Source of the DNA: Amycolatopsis alba DSM 44262 | GTDB taxonomy: Bacteria > Actinomycetota > Actinomycetes > Mycobacteriales > Pseudonocardiaceae | Direction: 5' to 3' | Length of the DNA stretch: 64,000 nucleotides | Assembly: GCF_000384215.1 (NCBI RefSeq) | Contig: NZ_KB913032.1 | Location: 3,861,665-3,925,664, forward strand | Part shown: positions 50,907 to 60,236 of the stretch, piece by piece | How positions within the stretch are numbered: the stretch's first letter is position 1 | Layout of the letters: each line of letters starts with the position of its first letter | Position numbers and translations under genes: made by a program | Notes under the pieces: generated by a model | Seen by the model: only the letters and a program-made list of their open reading frames with translations | Told to the model about the DNA's origin: nothing | The model's database searches: none

Positions 50907-52118
50907 TCAGATGCTTTCGCGCCGGATCGGGCACGACATGCACCGCGGCCCGCCCCGGCCCGAGCCCAGCTCGGACCCGGTGATGGCCAGCACCTCGATA
51001 CCGGCTTCCGCCAAGCGTGCGTTGGTTTCCACATTACGCTCGTACCCGACGACGACGCCCGGAGCGAGGGCGAGGGTGTTGTTCCCGTCGTCCCATTGCT
51101 CGCGTTCCGCGGTGACCGGGTCGAGTCCGGTGTCGATGACCCGGAGCCGGTCGATTCCCATTGCTTCGGCGGCCGCGGTGAGGAATGGGGCTGGTCCTTC
51201 CACCTTCACCGAACCGTCGTCGGTGGGGCGCATGGTGAACGCGGTCAGCGAATCACGGGAAAGCGGATACATGACCACGGCGTCGGCCGCGACCATCGTG
51301 CAGACGGTGTCCAGGTGCATGGTCGCGCGGGTCTGCTGGATCGGGACGGCGAGCACGGTGTGCGCGATCCCGTCGGCGAACACCGACCGGGCGAGGGACT
51401 CCGCGCCTGCCGCGGTGGTCCGCTCGCCGACGCCGATGGCCAGGACACCGGGCGAGAGCAGCATGACGTCGCCGCCTTCGATCGGCGCCGAATGCGCGCC
51501 GTACGCGCGGGCCGCGTGACGGAACCACGGGTGGTAGGCGTAGATCAGATCCAGCACCGCGGTCTCGCGGACGCGGGCGGGCATGGTGAGCGAGGAGACC
51601 GCGACCCGGTTGCCGATCCACGCCGACGAGTCACGGGTGAACAGCAGGTTGGGCAGCGGGTCGACGGCGAAGTCGTTCGGATGGTTCATCAGCCGGACCA
51701 GCGAGGCACCCTCGGCGGCGGGCAGCTCCTCGAAGGTCATGCCCGCCATCAGGACCTCGGCCAGCACGGCGGGCGAGACGCTCGACAGATGGGAACGGAG
51801 CGAATCGGCCAGGTCGGGCCCGAGCCGCCGCTCGTCGACGGCCGCGTGGACACCGGCCGCGTGGGCACGCGGGTCACCGAGCGCCGTGCGCAGCGCGTCC
51901 GCCAGCAGCAGCACGTCGACACCGCGGCCGCGCAGCACCTCGGCGAACGCGTCGTGCTCCTCCTGCGCGCGGTCCACCCAGGGGATGGAATCGAACAGGA
52001 GCTGGTCGTTGTTGCGAGGCGTGAGCCTTTTGAGCTCGTTGCCGGGCCTGTGCAGCAGCACCGCACGCAGGGGGCCGACTTCGCTGTCAACTCGGGGTGG
52101 AGTCGTCTCGTCAATCAC
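50907..52118 (-). CDS. arcA: Arginine deiminase
   Basis: 403 residues. Family motifs in order: [59 protein letters not shown] and the nucleophilic Cys in CMSCPIRRE near the end. It converts arginine to citrulline and ammonia. No arcB, arcC or arcD is in the window, so the role may be ammonia production or arginine turnover rather than the full ATP-yielding pathway. GTG start at 52118. It is followed by the iron-box hairpin. Confidence 0.95.
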   Translation of the reverse strand: MIDETTPPRVDSEVGPLRAVLLHRPGNELKRLTPRNNDQLLFDSIPWVDRAQEEHDAFAEVLRGRGVDVLLLADALRTALGDPRAHAAGVHAAVDERRLGPDLADSLRSHLSSVSPAVLAEVLMAGMTFEELPAAEGASLVRLMNHPNDFAVDPLPNLLFTRDSSAWIGNRVAVSSLTMPARVRETAVLDLIYAYHPWFRHAARAYGAHSAPIEGGDVMLLSPGVLAIGVGERTTAAGAESLARSVFADGIAHTVLAVPIQQTRATMHLDTVCTMVAADAVVMYPLSRDSLTAFTMRPTDDGSVKVEGPAPFLTAAAEAMGIDRLRVIDTGLDPVTAEREQWDDGNNTLALAPGVVVGYERNVETNARLAEAGIEVLAITGSELGSGRGGPRCMSCPIRRESI

Positions 52119-52131
52119 CGGTTCACAGTAG

Positions 52132-52929
52132 CTAGGGAAGCCAGGAAACTCGCCCCTTGAGCAGCGCGTATCCGACGAAGGACACGAAATCCAGCGCGGT
52201 GTGCGCGACGATCAGCGGCCACAGCCGGTTCGTCTTCTGCCACAGCCTGCCGAACACCAGGCCCATCACGACGTTGCCGACGAAGCCGCCGAATCCCTGA
52301 TACAGGTGATACGACCCGCGAAGCACCGAAGACGCGACCAGCGAGGTGTTCTCGCGCAGTCCGAGCTGCCGCAGCCTGGTCAGCAGATACGCGACGACGA
52401 GCACCTCTTCGGCGAACGCGTTCCCGAAGGCCGACAACGTCAACGTGATCGGACGCCACCACGTTTCGCCCAAAGTGGACGGTTGCACCGACAGGCTGAA
52501 CCCGAGGCTGTAGGAGAGGAAGTACAGGCCCAGCCCCGGAATCCCGATCACCGCGGCGAGCAGGAGCCCGTGGACGACGTCACGGCCGGGCCGCGTTCTG
52601 TCGAGGCCGATCTCCGCGAGTTTCATCCCGCCGCGCCACAACAGGTACAGCCCGAGTGCGCCCCAGCCGATCAGCTGGCCCGCGCTCAGGAGCTGTTTGA
52701 GCAGGTCGACCAGGCTCAGTGTCGCCTGGGGGACGTTGAGCTGGGCCTGTTGCTGCGCCAGCGGGACAGGCTGCAGCAGCGAGTCCACAAGGGACAACAG
52801 GCTGCGCAGCCCGGACAGGCCGAGGGTGATCCCGAAGACCACGACGAGTTCGATGACGATCGCTCGTCGGCGCGCCGGGTCTTCCACGAACTCCGGCAGC
52901 GCCGGGCGTTCGGGACGCAGCCAGCTCAT
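52132..52929 (-). CDS. CPBP-family intramembrane metalloprotease
   Basis: 265 residues, about seven membrane helices, from the ATG at 52929 (GTG at 52938 is possible). The CPBP motifs are present: [17 protein letters not shown] with Glu-Glu and Arg, then [14 protein letters not shown], and a conserved His in [10 protein letters not shown]. These enzymes cleave membrane substrates or process peptides. It ends 13 bp before arcA on the same strand. Confidence 0.9.
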   Translation of the reverse strand: MSWLRPERPALPEFVEDPARRRAIVIELVVVFGITLGLSGLRSLLSLVDSLLQPVPLAQQQAQLNVPQATLSLVDLLKQLLSAGQLIGWGALGLYLLWRGGMKLAEIGLDRTRPGRDVVHGLLLAAVIGIPGLGLYFLSYSLGFSLSVQPSTLGETWWRPITLTLSAFGNAFAEEVLVVAYLLTRLRQLGLRENTSLVASSVLRGSYHLYQGFGGFVGNVVMGLVFGRLWQKTNRLWPLIVAHTALDFVSFVGYALLKGRVSWLP

Positions 52930-52952
52930 CGGCCGCACGTTACCGTCGGGTC

Positions 52953-53414
52953 ATGCCCAGGAGTATCGCGACCAACGAAACCGTCGACCGTGCCGCGCTC
53001 GTCGACTTCCTGTCCACCCGCCACCGCGCCATCCTGATGACCACCAAGGCCGACGGCGCCCCGCAGCTCTCCCCGGTGACCTGCGGCGTCGACGGCGAAG
53101 GCCGCCTGGTCATCTCCACGTACCCGAAGCGCGCGAAGGTGGTCAACATCCGGCGTGAGCCGAAAGTGTCCGCCTGCGTCCTGTCCGACGAGTGGAACGA
53201 CCAGTGGGTCCAGCTGAACGGCACTGCCGAGGTGCTCGACCTGCCCGATTCGGTCGAGCCGCTGGTCGACTACTTCCGCGCGATCTCGGGTGAGCATCCC
53301 GACTGGGACGAGTACCGCGAAGCGATGGTGAAGCAGGGCAAGAGCATCATCCGCGTCACCATCGACTCGTGGGGCCCGATCGCCAAGGGCGGCTTCCCGG
53401 CGGAACTCGCCTAA
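52953..53414 (+). CDS. PPOX-class F420-dependent oxidoreductase
   Basis: 153 residues. A split-barrel flavin/F420-binding fold: HRAILMTTKADGAPQLSPVT, STYPKRAKVVNIRREP, SDEWNDQWVQLNGTAEVL. The length and motifs fit the TIGR03618-type family of F420H2-dependent reductases in actinobacteria. It lies 23 bp from the divergent CPBP gene and overlaps the convergent DUF2470 gene by 4 bp at the stops. Confidence 0.9.
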   Translation: MPRSIATNETVDRAALVDFLSTRHRAILMTTKADGAPQLSPVTCGVDGEGRLVISTYPKRAKVVNIRREPKVSACVLSDEWNDQWVQLNGTAEVLDLPDSVEPLVDYFRAISGEHPDWDEYREAMVKQGKSIIRVTIDSWGPIAKGGFPAELA

Positions 53415-54199
53415 CCGAACGAATACGGGCAGCCGACGAGCCTGCGGATCTCGCCGCTCAGCTGCTGCGGGCCGTCGACCGGACGCGAGAACGCGAGCCG
53501 GACGTCGTGGTCGCCGGAGTCGGCTTCGACCCGCAGCCGCAGGCCGTAGCGGTCGAGCCCGAGCGGCCGGATCCAGCCGTCGCGCAGTTCGGCGGGAACG
53601 TGTTTGGCGAGCTGCGCGACGACGTCGGCGTGGTCGCTCTCCAGGTGTTGCAGCCACGCGGCTTCGTAGTCGTGGAACGGGTCCGGCGGCGCGGCGCTGA
53701 ACATGTGCGGCCGGAGCGAGTGCGTGCCCTCGGCGTCGGCGAGCACCAGCGACGCCGGGGTCAGCCTCAGCAGCGTCACGCCGTGCCCGACGTCCAGCAG
53801 CCGCTCGTCCGGCCGGGTTTCGGCGATGGACACCGCGCGGGCGCGCGCCGAGACCTCGGAGAGCGGGTGGAGCCAGCCGGTGATCCACAGCAGCCCGCGG
53901 ATGGGTTCACGCAGGTCGACCGGCGCCTGATCGGTCAGTTCGACCATCACCGCGAGCTCGCCGCGTTGCGCTTCGTGCGCGCGTTTCACCAGGTGGTGCT
54001 CGTCGGGCAGCAGGATGCTGACGCTGCCGCTCGGGTGCACGTGGTGCAGTTCGGGGATGACGCGGCCGTACTGTCCTGGCTGGTCGCGCTGTTCGGCGGT
54101 CGGCATGAGCGTCGCCGGTCCGTTGCGGGTGGCGATCGTCTTCGCGCGTTCCGCGGGGTTCGGCGCCGGCGGGCGGCGAATGGACGTCGGTGTGGTCAC
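53411..54199 (-). CDS. DUF2470 protein, heme-iron utilisation-like
   Basis: 262 residues from the GTG at 54199 (GGAGGTGA just upstream). The N-terminal ~165 residues resemble a split-barrel flavin-reductase-like fold (RVIPELHHVHPSGSVSILLP). The C-terminal ~80 residues are DUF2470 (AAWLQHLESDHADVVAQLAK and LRLRVEADSGDHDVRLAFS). This pairing is the architecture of HugZ-like heme-degrading proteins. The iron box 16 bp upstream of the start supports repression when iron is plentiful. Confidence 0.85.
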   Translation of the reverse strand: MTTPTSIRRPPAPNPAERAKTIATRNGPATLMPTAEQRDQPGQYGRVIPELHHVHPSGSVSILLPDEHHLVKRAHEAQRGELAVMVELTDQAPVDLREPIRGLLWITGWLHPLSEVSARARAVSIAETRPDERLLDVGHGVTLLRLTPASLVLADAEGTHSLRPHMFSAAPPDPFHDYEAAWLQHLESDHADVVAQLAKHVPAELRDGWIRPLGLDRYGLRLRVEADSGDHDVRLAFSRPVDGPQQLSGEIRRLVGCPYSFG

Positions 54200-54214
54200 G
54201 GCTCACCTCCTAAG

Positions 54215-54233
54215 TTAGGTGAGCCTAACCTGA
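54215..54233. promoter_or_regulatory. DtxR/IdeR-type iron box before the DUF2470 gene
   Basis: TTAGGTGAGCCTAACCTGA matches TWAGGTWAGSCTWACCTWA at 17 of 19. It lies between the divergent genes at 54199 and 54274 and could repress either. Confidence 0.85.
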
Positions 54234-54273
54234 TTTACGCAGCGAGTGGAAGTAGCCTGGATCACTTCTCGTC

Positions 54274-55302
54274 GTGCGCGTATACGTTGACCAGGTGGAA
54301 GACCGCAGAATCCAGGTGCTCGAACCACCCGAAGGGGTGCGGGCGGCGGACATGCCAGTTCTGGTGCCCCTGCTCGACCGGCTCACCGTGACGGCGGGGA
54401 CGACGGCCTTCGCGTCCAGCCTGCTCGTGGTGCTGGGCGTCGTCCTGGCGGTGACAGGCCGGTACGGGGTCGCCGTGCCCGCGTTCCTGCTCACCTTCAT
54501 GACACCGGTCTCGCTCTACTTCGGCTACCTCGTACTCGCCGGATTCTCGCCGATGCGGAAGCTCGCCGCCAAGCCGTTCCGCCTGGTGAGCGGGCTGGAC
54601 GACGCCGTCGTCGCCGGTTCGCGGGTGAGCGTCCCGCTCGACGGCCGCTGGCTCGTCGTCCGGTTGCCCGCCCCGCTCCGCGCGCAACTCGCGGCCCAGC
54701 GGCGGCTGTGGGTGCTCGGCCCGTTCTTCCTGCTTCCCGGCATCATCGGCCCGCGGCGCGGCAAGTTCCGGGACGCCCCCGTGAAGGGTTCGAAGCCGCT
54801 GGCGGCCGAGCCGGTCACGCCGGGGCGGATGCTCACCCTGCAACGGCGGCTGCTGTCCTCCTACTACCTGCTCGGCGCCGGTGTCACGCTGGTGGCGGCC
54901 GGCTTTTCGATCTGGGTCGCCGTCGACCTCCCGGACCGCCGCAGCCTTCTCGTGCCGGAACTGCAGGTACTGGCCGCCCTCTGCCTGCTCGCGACGATCG
55001 GGCTCGCCATCACGGCCCTCGTGATGGCCCGGCCGTCCCCGGAGCCGCGCTGGACCGAACTCGCCGTCATCTCCGGACCGGCGTCGGTCAACCTCTTCGG
55101 CATGGTCACCGTGAAGGGCCGGACGGTGCTGCCAGACGGCCGTGAGGTCACCGTCCGCGCCGGTGGATCGGATCCGTCGCTGGCCGCCGGGATCGCCGCG
55201 ACCGGACGGCTCTGGGTACTCGGGATGCCGGTGGCCGGAAAGGCCGCGAAGGCCGGAGTGCCCGGTCACGCGGTTTTCGGGCCGGTCAAGTTCAGCTCGT
55301 GA
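54274..55302 (+). CDS. Hypothetical membrane protein
   Basis: 342 residues from the GTG at 54274. Four membrane helices: two near residues 42-90, then two near 185-260 (YLLGAGVTLVAAGFSIWVAV, VLAALCLLATIGLAITALVM). The end is a globular domain. I do not recognise the family. An iron box lies 41 bp upstream on the shared promoter region, so iron control is possible. Confidence 0.75.
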   Translation: MRVYVDQVEDRRIQVLEPPEGVRAADMPVLVPLLDRLTVTAGTTAFASSLLVVLGVVLAVTGRYGVAVPAFLLTFMTPVSLYFGYLVLAGFSPMRKLAAKPFRLVSGLDDAVVAGSRVSVPLDGRWLVVRLPAPLRAQLAAQRRLWVLGPFFLLPGIIGPRRGKFRDAPVKGSKPLAAEPVTPGRMLTLQRRLLSSYYLLGAGVTLVAAGFSIWVAVDLPDRRSLLVPELQVLAALCLLATIGLAITALVMARPSPEPRWTELAVISGPASVNLFGMVTVKGRTVLPDGREVTVRAGGSDPSLAAGIAATGRLWVLGMPVAGKAAKAGVPGHAVFGPVKFSS

Positions 55303-55435
55303 GTGGCGAGGACGGTTCTGGTGGACTCGTGTTTGCCTACCCACTGGTGTGGCTGGTGGTCGAGCGTGGAGGATTTGGGACGCTGAACGTCCTGAATCCT
55401 CCACACTCGGTCTCGGTGATGAGGGTCCTTGCCAC
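55303..55435. other. Intergenic region between convergent genes
   Basis: 133 bp with no gene or clear hairpin. It contains two related stretches (GGTTCTGGTGGACTCGTG-like and CCACACTCGGTCTCGGTG-like) but no convincing element. Confidence 0.35.
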
Positions 55436-56176
55436 TCACGAGAGTGAGCGCCGCGTCGCTTCCTCGGTCTCCACGACACCCCGCCGGATCCCTTCCAGCT
55501 GCTCGCCCAGCTCACCGATCGTGGTCGTGTCGAGCAGCGAATCGCCGGTGGCGGCTGACAATTCCGCCGCCCTGGCGACCAGCCCGTCGAGCCCGAGCGC
55601 GCCGGATCGCAGCTGTGCCAGCAGTTTCCGCTGCGCGCTCGAAAGCCGCGCGTGCACGTCTTCCTGCGCCTGCACGGCTTCGAGCGACTGCGTCAGGTCG
55701 CCGCGGATGTCGTCGTCGGCGGTCTTCAGTTCCTTCCGCAGCCGGGCCTTTTCGGCGGACACCGCGCCGACGTCCACCCGCGTCAACGCCTTGGCGGTGG
55801 CCGTCGCGCGGCCGGCCAGCCGCCGGAGCGTGTCGACGGTTTCCCGCACCACCGGTTCCATGTCGGCCACCCGGTCGGCGAGCGGTCCGGCTTCGAGCGA
55901 ATCCGAAATCGACCGGAAGCCGTGCGCCGCGGCCTCCGCGCGCCGCAGCCAGTCCGCCTCGGGAGAACCCGGTTCGACCTCGGGCAGAGCCCGCTCTTCC
56001 GGCTCTGGAGCGGGTTTCGCACGGGTGGCGGCGGCGACCCCGGCGCGGGCGGCGAGCACGGTCACGCCGACGCCGAGCGCGGCGACCACCGGCAGCTGCA
56101 CCGCCCAGGCCGCCCCCGCCGACGTCGCCGCGAGGAGCAGTCCCCACGGTTCGGCGAGCTCACGAACGAAGCGCAT
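55436..56176 (-). CDS. Hypothetical membrane-anchored coiled-coil protein
   Basis: 246 residues from the ATG at 56176. One or two N-terminal membrane segments (LLLAATSAGAAWAVQLPVVA and VAALGVGVTVLAARAG) precede a Pro/Glu-rich linker and a long charged helical region (about 80-235) of coiled-coil character. It begins 12 bp after the gene upstream (solute-binding/vWA), so the two are co-transcribed. It may be a partner on the membrane for that protein; family unknown. Confidence 0.75.
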   Translation of the reverse strand: MRFVRELAEPWGLLLAATSAGAAWAVQLPVVAALGVGVTVLAARAGVAAATRAKPAPEPEERALPEVEPGSPEADWLRRAEAAAHGFRSISDSLEAGPLADRVADMEPVVRETVDTLRRLAGRATATAKALTRVDVGAVSAEKARLRKELKTADDDIRGDLTQSLEAVQAQEDVHARLSSAQRKLLAQLRSGALGLDGLVARAAELSAATGDSLLDTTTIGELGEQLEGIRRGVVETEEATRRSLS

Positions 56177-56187
56177 ATCCGAGGATC

Positions 56188-58005
56188 TCAGAAATTCGAG
56201 ATCACGGCGGTGAAGACCTGGTCGATCGAGTCCGGTTTGGACGAGTCGTATCCCACACCCTGGGTGGTCTCGGCGATCTCCTTGAGCACGTTCAAGTCCG
56301 CGTCGGAGCCATAGGCGATGGTGAACATCCGCACCGCCTCGCCGCTGCCCTCGGTCCGCAGCTGCCCGAGGAGATTCGGCAGGTCGATGCCGCCCGGATC
56401 CTCGTTCCGGCCGTCGGTGAGCACGACGACGGCGTTGATCGCGTTCGGATCCAGGTTCTGCTTCATGTACTCGTAGGCCGCGAGCGACGAGTCGTAGAGC
56501 CCTGTCCCGCTCTGCGGCGTCAGCCCGTTCAGCCGCGACGCCAGCTCCTGCCTGCCCGGCTCACCGCCGATCGGCGACACCGGACGGAGCTCGAAGTAGT
56601 CCTTGTCGCTGTTCAGTTTCGTCGAGAACATCCACAGCCCGACCTTGTCCGCGTCGCTGAACTGCGGCAACGACGCCACGGCCGCTTGCTTCGCGAGATC
56701 CATCTTGTTCTTCCCGGTCCCGCTGACGCTGTCGCCCATCGAACCGGAGACGTCGACGACCAGCAGCACGTTCGCCTTCTTCCGCAGGTCCTTCCACGAC
56801 TTCAGCACCTCGGTCAGCACGGGCGGGCTCGGCGGGCGGATCAGGTTGAGCTTCCCGTCGGGCTGCGCGCCGTTCTCCTTCGTGGTTTGCGAGCCGGGCT
56901 TCCCGTCGAACGTACGGAAACCGATGTCGCTGAACTTCTGCTGCGCCTCGGCACCCCGCAGATGCGCGAGGAAGTCCGCCGCGACCTGCTTGTGGACGTC
57001 GTCGGCCCAGTTCAGCACGGCGAACGGGTGATCGGAGTTGAGCGTGCCGTCGCTCGGGTAGATCCCGACGAGCGGCACTTTCGGCGGCGCGTGCTGGCCG
57101 CGTTTCGCCGGGTCGTTGGTGGGATTGCCCTGGTTGTAGCCGACGAGCGAGTTCTCCTCGACCGTCACCGCCGAGATGTACGACAGCGCCGCGCCGCGGT
57201 CGTCGGCCTTCTGCAGGTTCGTCAGGAACGTCAGCGTGTTGTCGCCGTAGTGCACGATGGCCTGCTCGACGTTCTGCACGAACGTCCGCGCCTCCGGCTT
57301 CGCGAGCGCGTTCGCGGTGAGGTCCGAAGAAGTGCCTGTCGCCGCGTAGTAGGCGCCGATGGTGGCGTTGAGACCGGACGTCGAGATGTTCGGGTTCGTC
57401 TTGCCCAGCCGGAACTTCCCCCATTCCGGATGCCCGTACTTCGCCCAGCCCTGCGGATCCGTGGCGAGCGCCGCGAGATCCTTCCAGCCGATGCCCTTGC
57501 CCGGCCAGCCGAGCGCCTCGGCCATCGGTTTCGGCATCGCGACGACCAGTGGCGCGTTCGCGACCGATTCCGGGTCGCCCTCGGGCACCAGGGCGGGATG
57601 ATCGGTGCCGGTGAGGTTCTGGCGCAGCAGGTTCACCCAGCCGGACGCGGCGGGCGTCCAGACGTCCGGCCGCGGGCCGTCCACCGCCTCGTTCCAGCCG
57701 CGGGACAGCGCCTGCATCGCGGTCCCGGAGGACTTCGACTGCACGAGCACGTCGACGCAGCGACCGGCCACCGTGCGGCCGCTGTAGTCCTTGGCGATCT
57801 CGGAGACCACGCCCGCCTTCTCCGGCGACGACGACACCTGCAACTTGACCGCGTCGCCCGTCGTGCACTTCGCCGCCGCGGCCTCCTCGCCGGAGTCGCT
57901 CGTGATCGCGCGCAACCCGATGATCAGGCCGATGGCGACCACCGCCGCGGCCGCGAACGCCAGGACCTTGCGGCCGCCGCGGGACTGCTGAGGATTCACG
58001 ACCAT
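56188..58005 (-). CDS. Substrate-binding protein fused to a vWA domain
   Basis: 605 residues with an N-terminal anchor or signal (VLAFAAAAVVAIGLIIGLRA). A periplasmic-binding-protein-like fold (about 55-395) has VDVLVQSKSSGTAM and DHPFAVLNWADDVHKQVAAD. A von Willebrand A domain follows with the MIDAS motif DVSGSMGDS (Asp418 first) and LTDGRNED. The fusion of these two domains in one surface protein is uncommon. It may sense or hold a ligand through the first domain and contact another protein, metal-dependently, through the second. Start ATG at 58005. Confidence 0.9.
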   Translation of the reverse strand: MVVNPQQSRGGRKVLAFAAAAVVAIGLIIGLRAITSDSGEEAAAAKCTTGDAVKLQVSSSPEKAGVVSEIAKDYSGRTVAGRCVDVLVQSKSSGTAMQALSRGWNEAVDGPRPDVWTPAASGWVNLLRQNLTGTDHPALVPEGDPESVANAPLVVAMPKPMAEALGWPGKGIGWKDLAALATDPQGWAKYGHPEWGKFRLGKTNPNISTSGLNATIGAYYAATGTSSDLTANALAKPEARTFVQNVEQAIVHYGDNTLTFLTNLQKADDRGAALSYISAVTVEENSLVGYNQGNPTNDPAKRGQHAPPKVPLVGIYPSDGTLNSDHPFAVLNWADDVHKQVAADFLAHLRGAEAQQKFSDIGFRTFDGKPGSQTTKENGAQPDGKLNLIRPPSPPVLTEVLKSWKDLRKKANVLLVVDVSGSMGDSVSGTGKNKMDLAKQAAVASLPQFSDADKVGLWMFSTKLNSDKDYFELRPVSPIGGEPGRQELASRLNGLTPQSGTGLYDSSLAAYEYMKQNLDPNAINAVVVLTDGRNEDPGGIDLPNLLGQLRTEGSGEAVRMFTIAYGSDADLNVLKEIAETTQGVGYDSSKPDSIDQVFTAVISNF

Positions 58006-58123
58006 GGAGAACCTCCGCCGGTGGGAACACCGATTATCCGGAGGTTTCGCCTTGTCCGGCTTGGCGTTGCCGAACCGTTGCGGCCGTGGCGGTACTTATC
58101 CCGCCACGGCCGCGAGGGGGCCG

Positions 58124-59296
58124 TCAAGCACCCGGACCGCGTCCGGACCAGGTCCACGCGTAGCCGTCGTCCTCCGACGCGTCGGCCGCTTCGCCGAGCT
58201 CCAGCGGCGCGAAGGTGTCCACCATGACCGCGGTCTCGTCGAAGAACTGCGCCCCGATCGACGCCTCCGCCGCGCCGGGCTGCGGCCCGTGCGTGAACCC
58301 CGACGGGTGCAGCGAAAGCGAGCCGACCTCGATCCCGGAGCCCTTGCGCGCCTCGTAGTTGCCGCGGACGTAGAACATCAGCTCGTCGGAGTCGACGTTC
58401 GCGTGGTTGTACGGCACCGGGATCGACTCGGGGTGGTAGTCGACCTTGCGCGGGCAGAACGAGCACACCACGAAGTTCGGGCCCTCGAACGTCTGGTGCA
58501 CGGGCGGCGGCTGGTGCACGCGGCCGGTGATCGGCTCGAAGTCGTCGATGTTGAACACCCATGGGTACAGGCAGCCGTCCCAGCCGACGACGTCGAACGG
58601 GTGGGTCGCGTAGGTGTAGCGCGTCAGCCCGGCGCGGTGCCGCACGAGGACCTCGACGTCGGTGCCGTCGGCGACCAGTGGTTCGGACGGGCCGCGGATG
58701 TCGCGCTCGCAGTACGGCGAGTGCTCCAGGAACTGGCCCTTCGCCGACAGGTACCGCTTCGGGGGGCCGATGTGGCCGCGCGCCTCGATGGTCAGCAGCT
58801 TGACGCCGTCGTCGTGCGGGAGCACGCGATAGGTGCACGACGTCGGGATGACGAGGTAGTCGCCGTCGCCGATCTCCAGCGAGCCGTAGATGGTCTCGAC
58901 GGTCGCGCTGCCGCCCTGGACGTAGAACAGCTCGTCGCCCGCCGCGTTGCGGTACAGCGGCGAAGGCCGGTTCGCGTGGACGAAGCCGATGGTGACGTCG
59001 GCGTTGCCGAACAGCCGCCGCCGGTCGGTGACCGCGTCGGCGTCACCGAACTTGAGGTCGTGGGTCTTGAACGCGCGGGGCTTGAGCGGGTGGTTCGGGG
59101 TGATAGGGCCGCGCTCGTCCTCGATCGCGACGGCGTCGACGATCGCGGTGGGCAGGCCGCGGTGATAGAGCAGCGCCGAGTCCGCCGAGAAGCCCTCGAC
59201 ACCCATCAGTTCCTCGGCATACAGGCCACCGTCGGGCTTGCGGAACGCCGTGTGGCGCTTGTGCGGGATCTCGCCTACCTGCCGGTAGTAAGGCAT
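58124..59296 (-). CDS. hmgA: Homogentisate 1,2-dioxygenase
   Basis: 390 residues from the ATG at 59296, with GGGGAGA upstream. Family markers are VPYNHANVDSDELMFYVRGN with His and Glu iron ligands and LHPSGFTHGPQPG with the last His ligand. It opens the ring of homogentisate in tyrosine and phenylalanine breakdown, giving maleylacetoacetate. Fumarylacetoacetase and isomerase genes are not in the window. An IclR regulator is encoded opposite, two genes away. Confidence 0.96.
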   Translation of the reverse strand: MPYYRQVGEIPHKRHTAFRKPDGGLYAEELMGVEGFSADSALLYHRGLPTAIVDAVAIEDERGPITPNHPLKPRAFKTHDLKFGDADAVTDRRRLFGNADVTIGFVHANRPSPLYRNAAGDELFYVQGGSATVETIYGSLEIGDGDYLVIPTSCTYRVLPHDDGVKLLTIEARGHIGPPKRYLSAKGQFLEHSPYCERDIRGPSEPLVADGTDVEVLVRHRAGLTRYTYATHPFDVVGWDGCLYPWVFNIDDFEPITGRVHQPPPVHQTFEGPNFVVCSFCPRKVDYHPESIPVPYNHANVDSDELMFYVRGNYEARKGSGIEVGSLSLHPSGFTHGPQPGAAEASIGAQFFDETAVMVDTFAPLELGEAADASEDDGYAWTWSGRGPGA

Positions 59297-59360
59297 CGGA
59301 ATCTCCCCGGAACGTGTCCGTTGTGCGAACGATTTTGTCCTGATGTCGTACGCTACTAGC

Positions 59361-60236
59361 GTGTCAGTCGTGTCAAGCGCTGTGGAACTCACGCCACCCG
59401 GCCCCCGAGGAATCCCTCCCCTGTTCGCGCGGCTCGTCGACGACTCGGCGTTGTTCCCGCCCGGTGAGGCGTCCATGCCCGAAGCGCTGCGTGCGCACTT
59501 CGCGTCGAGGGCCGGTGAGCACTCCGGCGTCCTCGGTGTGTTCCTGTGCCAGGCGTCGAGGCTGCCCGAGCTCATCACCGAACTCATCAAGATCAAACCC
59601 AAGGAACCGCTACCGCTGTCGCTGATCATCGACACCGGTCTCGGCGGGGTCCCGAAGGCGATCTCCATCGTCGAGTCGCGCAGCGAGATCCTCGCCCTGC
59701 GGATGGTGGAGATGCCCGCCCCGTCGGACGTCGACGAGGTCTGGCTGGAGCGCGTCTCCGAGTTCGTGCCCGAGGACGTCATCCGCGTGGTCGAGCCGCG
59801 CCGCGGCGTCGGCTGGCTGGACGGCGTGCGGAAGGTCATCGAGCACGGCAGCTGGCCGAAGATCCGCTGCGGCGGCAAGGCAGGCGAGAACTTCCCCAGC
59901 GTCGACGAGGTCGCGGACTTCCTCGCGGTGGTCAGCGGCTCGACCGGGGCGTCGTTCAAGGCGACCAACAGCCTGCACCGCGCCGTCCGGCACACCGACG
60001 AGACCAGCGGATTCACCCATCACGGGTTCCTGAACCTCATCGTCGCGTCGGCACGGTGCCTCTCGGGCGGCGACGTGCGCGCCGCGCTCGAATCGACCGA
60101 CAGTGACGCGCTGGCGAGCGAGGCCAAGGAGATGTCGGAGCCGGCCGCGAAGGCCGTTCGCGGGCTCTTCGCCTCCTACGCGGCGGCCTCGTTCGACGAG
60201 CCGGTCGCCGACCTCGGGGAACTCGGGTTGCTGTGA
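59361..60236 (+). CDS. Conserved protein next to hmgA, function unknown
   Basis: 291 residues from a GTG at 59361; an upstream ATG at 59343 overlaps sequence that looks like the promoter (TACGCT), so the GTG is preferred. The protein is soluble. Stretches such as PLPLSLIIDTGLGGVPKAIS and WPKIRCGGKAGENFPSVDEV suggest an alpha/beta barrel. It is divergent from hmgA and overlaps the iclR stop-start as GTGA. It may belong to the tyrosine-degradation regulon, judging by neighbours alone. Confidence 0.72.
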   Translation: MSVVSSAVELTPPGPRGIPPLFARLVDDSALFPPGEASMPEALRAHFASRAGEHSGVLGVFLCQASRLPELITELIKIKPKEPLPLSLIIDTGLGGVPKAISIVESRSEILALRMVEMPAPSDVDEVWLERVSEFVPEDVIRVVEPRRGVGWLDGVRKVIEHGSWPKIRCGGKAGENFPSVDEVADFLAVVSGSTGASFKATNSLHRAVRHTDETSGFTHHGFLNLIVASARCLSGGDVRAALESTDSDALASEAKEMSEPAAKAVRGLFASYAAASFDEPVADLGELGLL

